From positions 1 to 45,919 of the forward strand of contig MWFF01000196.1 of assembly GCA_002071485.1 (NCBI GenBank): a DNA stretch of 45,919 nucleotides, given 5' to 3'. The stretch is from Verrucomicrobia bacterium ADurb.Bin006 (GTDB taxonomy: Bacteria > Verrucomicrobiota > Verrucomicrobiia > Limisphaerales > J093). How positions within the stretch are numbered: the first letter of the stretch is position 1; each line of letters starts with the position of its first letter. This document shows positions 43,604 through 45,919 of the stretch, piece after piece. Made by a program: the position numbers and the translations under genes. The notes below the pieces were generated by a model. That model did no database searches. It saw nothing but the letters and a program-made list of their open reading frames with translations, and was not told the origin of the DNA.

Positions 43604-45394
43604 TCAGGCTTTGAGGACCTCGATGAAGGCCTGCTGCGGGATATTGACCGAGCCGATCGATTTCATCCGTTTCTTTCCTTCCTTCTGTTTTTCGAGGAGC
43701 TTGCGTTTGCGGGAGATATCGCCTCCGTAGCACTTGGCGGTCACGTCTTTGCGGAAGGCGCTGACCGTCTCTCGAGCCACGACCTTGCCGCCGATGGCGG
43801 CCTGGATGGCGACGGCAAACTGTTGCCGCGGGATAACCTCCTTGAGCTTGGCTGCAAGCGCCCGGCCCCGGCTTTCGGCCTTGGACCGATGCACGATGCA
43901 TGAGAACGCATCAACCGGCTCGCCGTTCACCAGAATGTCGAGCTTGACCATGTCCGACACCTGGTAGCCCCCATGCTCGTAGTCCATCGACCCGTAGCCG
44001 CGGGTGAGACTCTTGATCCGGTCGTGGAAGTCGATGAGGATTTCGTTGAGCGGCAGCCGGCACGTGAGCATGACGCGCTTGGTATCGACGGTCTCGGTGT
44101 GATCGAGCAGGCCCCGCTTCTCGGAGACCAAGGCCATCATGTCGCCGATATACTCGTTCGGGCAGATGATGAACGCCTGAACGGTCGGCTCCATGATCTC
44201 GGCGACAAAGGCCGGATCGGGCAGGAAGGCCGGATTATCGATCTCCTTGACCAAGCTATCGGACATGCGGACCCTGTAGATGACGCTGGGATAGGTGGCA
44301 ATGATGTCGAGATTGTACTCGCGGCGGAGGCGTTCCTGAACGATTTCGAGGTGGAGGAGGCCCAGGAAACCGCAGTGAAAACCGAATCCCAGGGCCACCG
44401 AACTTTCCGGCTGGTAGACAAACGCCGAGTCATTGAGCTGGAGCTTGGCCATGCTCGCTTTCAGATGCTCGTAGTCCGCGGTGTTGATCGGGTAGATGCC
44501 GCTGAACACCATCGGATGGATCTCCTGATACCCAGGCAGGGGCGGCGAGGGCACTCGGGCGTCCGTAAACGTGTCCCCCATCCTCACGTCTTTCGGGCTC
44601 TTGATATTCGCAGTGACGTAGCCGGTTTCGCCCACCTCGAGCTGTGGGCGCTCGTACGGTTTGGGATTGAAGCTGCCGACCTCTTTGACCTCGTAGTTCT
44701 TGCCTGAATTGAGCAGCTTGACCTGCATGCCCCGCCGCAGTTCGCCGTTGAAGATGCGCACGTGCGTGACCACGCCCTTGTAGGTGTCGAAATAGGAATC
44801 GAAGCAGAGCGCCTGGAGCGAGATCGCGCCCGTGGGCTTCGGGGGCGGAATGCGGGCCACGATGGCTTCGAGGATGGATTCAATCCCGATCCCTTCCTTG
44901 GCACTGGCCTCGATGGCGCTGTCGGCAGGGATGGCCAAAATGTCTTCGAGCTGCTGTCGGGTCAGGGGCACGTTGGCGTGCGGCAGGTCGATCTTGTTAA
45001 TGACGGGAATGATGGTGAGGTTCTGCTTCATCGCCAGATGAACGTTGGCGACCGTCTGGGCCTCGACCCCTTGAGCTGCGTCGACGATCAGAAGCGCCCC
45101 TTCGCACGCGCTGAGGCTGCGCGACACCTCGTAACTGAAATCAACGTGGCCCGGAGTGTCGATCAGGTTCAGTTCGTAGTCCTCCCCGTTCCCGGCGCGA
45201 TACGTCATCGTGACCGGGTGAGCCTTGATCGTAATCCCCCGCTCCCGCTCGAGATCCATCGAGTCCAGATGCTGCGCCTCCATATTCCGGGTGGCGACAG
45301 TGCCCGTCCGCAGCAGAAGCTGGTCCGAAAGCGTCGTCTTCCCATGATCGATATGGGCGATAATGCTGAAATTCCTGATGTGTGCCAAATCCAT
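43604..45394 (-). CDS. lepA: Elongation factor 4 (LepA)
   Basis: A 596-residue ribosomal back-translocating GTPase of normal length. G-boxes are complete: AHIDHGKTT (G1), GITIKA (G2), DTPGHVDF (G3), NKIDL (G4) and SAKEG (G5). The LepA-specific C-terminal domain ends KKRMKSIGSVNIPQQAF, as in E. coli. ATG 45394 (MDLAHIRNFSIIAHID) is the standard start. It heads the run lepA-lepB-lepB-glycosylase-DUF2062; the lepA-lepB linkage is widely conserved. The frame is open for 100 codons upstream but without similarity. Confidence 0.96.
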   Translation of the reverse strand: MDLAHIRNFSIIAHIDHGKTTLSDQLLLRTGTVATRNMEAQHLDSMDLERERGITIKAHPVTMTYRAGNGEDYELNLIDTPGHVDFSYEVSRSLSACEGALLIVDAAQGVEAQTVANVHLAMKQNLTIIPVINKIDLPHANVPLTRQQLEDILAIPADSAIEASAKEGIGIESILEAIVARIPPPKPTGAISLQALCFDSYFDTYKGVVTHVRIFNGELRRGMQVKLLNSGKNYEVKEVGSFNPKPYERPQLEVGETGYVTANIKSPKDVRMGDTFTDARVPSPPLPGYQEIHPMVFSGIYPINTADYEHLKASMAKLQLNDSAFVYQPESSVALGFGFHCGFLGLLHLEIVQERLRREYNLDIIATYPSVIYRVRMSDSLVKEIDNPAFLPDPAFVAEIMEPTVQAFIICPNEYIGDMMALVSEKRGLLDHTETVDTKRVMLTCRLPLNEILIDFHDRIKSLTRGYGSMDYEHGGYQVSDMVKLDILVNGEPVDAFSCIVHRSKAESRGRALAAKLKEVIPRQQFAVAIQAAIGGKVVARETVSAFRKDVTAKCYGGDISRKRKLLEKQKEGKKRMKSIGSVNIPQQAFIEVLKA

Positions 45395-45630
45395 CGTGCG
45401 CGTTCCCCATCCCCCGTCGCGAGCTCTCGCCGACCCGGGTCGCGGGAGGGCCAACCCTCCCCTCCCCTCCCCTGCCCTGCTCAGAGCCTTTCCCGTCTTG
45501 CGATTCGTCGGGGCGTCTGCCCGTCGTTCCCGCTGGAGGCAGCGGCGGGCAACAATACCGCGCAGTACGGGCCTGAAAAGGGCAAAGTTGTCCGCGACGA
45601 AGTGGGGGTGTGAGACATAAATCAGGGAAG

Positions 45631-45652
45631 GAGCCTTGGGGCTCAGTTTTTT
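45631..45652 (+). terminator. Terminator-like hairpin
   Basis: GAGCC and GGCTC pair around a TTGG loop and are followed by AG and six T residues. It may insulate the downstream frame from read-through or antisense transcription coming from the lepA side. The five-pair stem is short. Confidence 0.5.
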
Positions 45653-45658
45653 CGTGAC

Positions 45659-45684
45659 ATAATATCTAGGATAGTAGATATTAT
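45659..45684 (+). promoter_or_regulatory. Palindromic operator-like site
   Basis: ATAATATCTA and TAGATATTAT are perfect inverted repeats separated by six bases. The right arm contains a TATTAT (45679-45684) five bases before the GTG at 45690 and could be its -10 element, with GTGACA (45654-45659) as a loose -35. A regulator binding here would block the promoter. Confidence 0.5.
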
Positions 45685-45689
45685 CCGGC

Positions 45690-45919
45690 GTGAACACTAA
45701 CCCTTCCGCGCAACTCTTCGAGCAGATCGCTCAAATCAAACGCATGGAACGTGGCAAATTAACCGTCATGCGCCAAACCCCCGATGTGCGCGGCGGTGGG
45801 AACATGGCCCAATACGGGCGGTTTGAAAATGGACCGGGGCACTCGGGCCTGAGGGCGTCACGAAGAGGGCCGACGGATCTCTCCGCCGGCCCATGGGAGG
45901 CTGTGCGCTGTGGGGTGGC
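45690..45919 (+). CDS. Partial ORF of unknown function, runs off the window
   Basis: An open frame of 76 codons from GTG 45690 to the window edge, without a stop. The first 25 residues, NTNPSAQLFEQIAQIKRMER and GKLTVM, form a plausible helix and resemble the N-terminus of small proteins found next to insertion sequences in PVC genomes; that comparison is from memory and weak. The rest, rich in Gly/Arg/Pro, looks less protein-like, so the gene may be truncated or frameshifted. The predicted transcript start is within a few bases of the GTG. Confidence 0.35.
   Translation, partial: MNTNPSAQLFEQIAQIKRMERGKLTVMRQTPDVRGGGNMAQYGRFENGPGHSGLRASRRGPTDLSAGPWEAVRCGV

Larger units (their letters stand above)
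45395..45689. other. Intergenic region with hairpin and palindromic site
   Basis: 295 bases between lepA and a plus-strand partial frame. A GAGCC/GGCTC hairpin followed by six T residues (45631-45652) has the form of an intrinsic terminator on the plus strand, although no plus-strand gene precedes it. A 10-base palindrome follows at 45659-45684. Confidence 0.6.

Overview
The window is a GC-rich bacterial chromosome segment, densely coded and with no phage, plasmid or CRISPR signature. The gene content points to the Planctomycetota-Verrucomicrobiota-Lentisphaerota (PVC) group or a close neighbour: Tat-exported Gfo/Idh/MocA oxidoreductase, Tat-exported hydroxypyruvate-isomerase-like barrel, family-10-like (GHL10) glycosidase, acetyl-xylan-esterase-like hydrolase, beta-helix/PKD protein and GH95 fucosidase. 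No rRNA or single decisive marker is present, so this placement is an inference.

Layout. 122-8679 carries a TraB-type lipoprotein, an L-threonine aldolase, an M42 aminopeptidase, a PagL-like outer membrane barrel, a large exported GHL10 protein (minus strand) and a uroporphyrinogen-decarboxylase-family protein. 8821-15461 holds a hydroxypyruvate-isomerase-like protein, an acyl-CoA thioesterase, a GT4 glycosyltransferase, cysteine synthase, a sugar-nucleotide epimerase and UppP. 15557-25251 is mostly exported carbohydrate-related proteins: an esterase-like hydrolase, a beta-helix protein, a cupin, and a minus-strand run GH95 -> TIM-barrel isomerase -> Gfo/Idh oxidoreductase ending at a strong intrinsic terminator (20391-20427). 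25548-36078 is a minus-strand block: tRNA-His, a TrkH/TrkA potassium uptake pair, PanD, a 2091-residue RHS/YD protein and a ZIP metal transporter. 36444-45394 holds CysS, a small basic protein, MscS, a DUF2062 membrane protein, a MagIII-like DNA glycosylase, and a tight lepA-lepB-lepB run with two divergent signal peptidases. A partial ORF with a palindromic upstream site runs off the right end.

The most interesting items are (1) the RHS protein, whose domain order (transthyretin-like, FN-plug-like, NHL propeller, YD shell) and local motifs follow those of animal teneurins; (2) a dispersed, highly structured repeat of about 180-210 bp in three intergenic copies; (3) two short elements with GGGTCTGTGCAAA-type terminal inverted repeats next to TTA, one inserted between two close genes; and (4) several intergenic stretches built on a 7-bp or 14-bp period. 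The exported hydrolases, the isomerases and the oxidoreductase together suggest a heterotroph that degrades complex, partly fucosylated glycans, but no SusC/D-type uptake system is present here.
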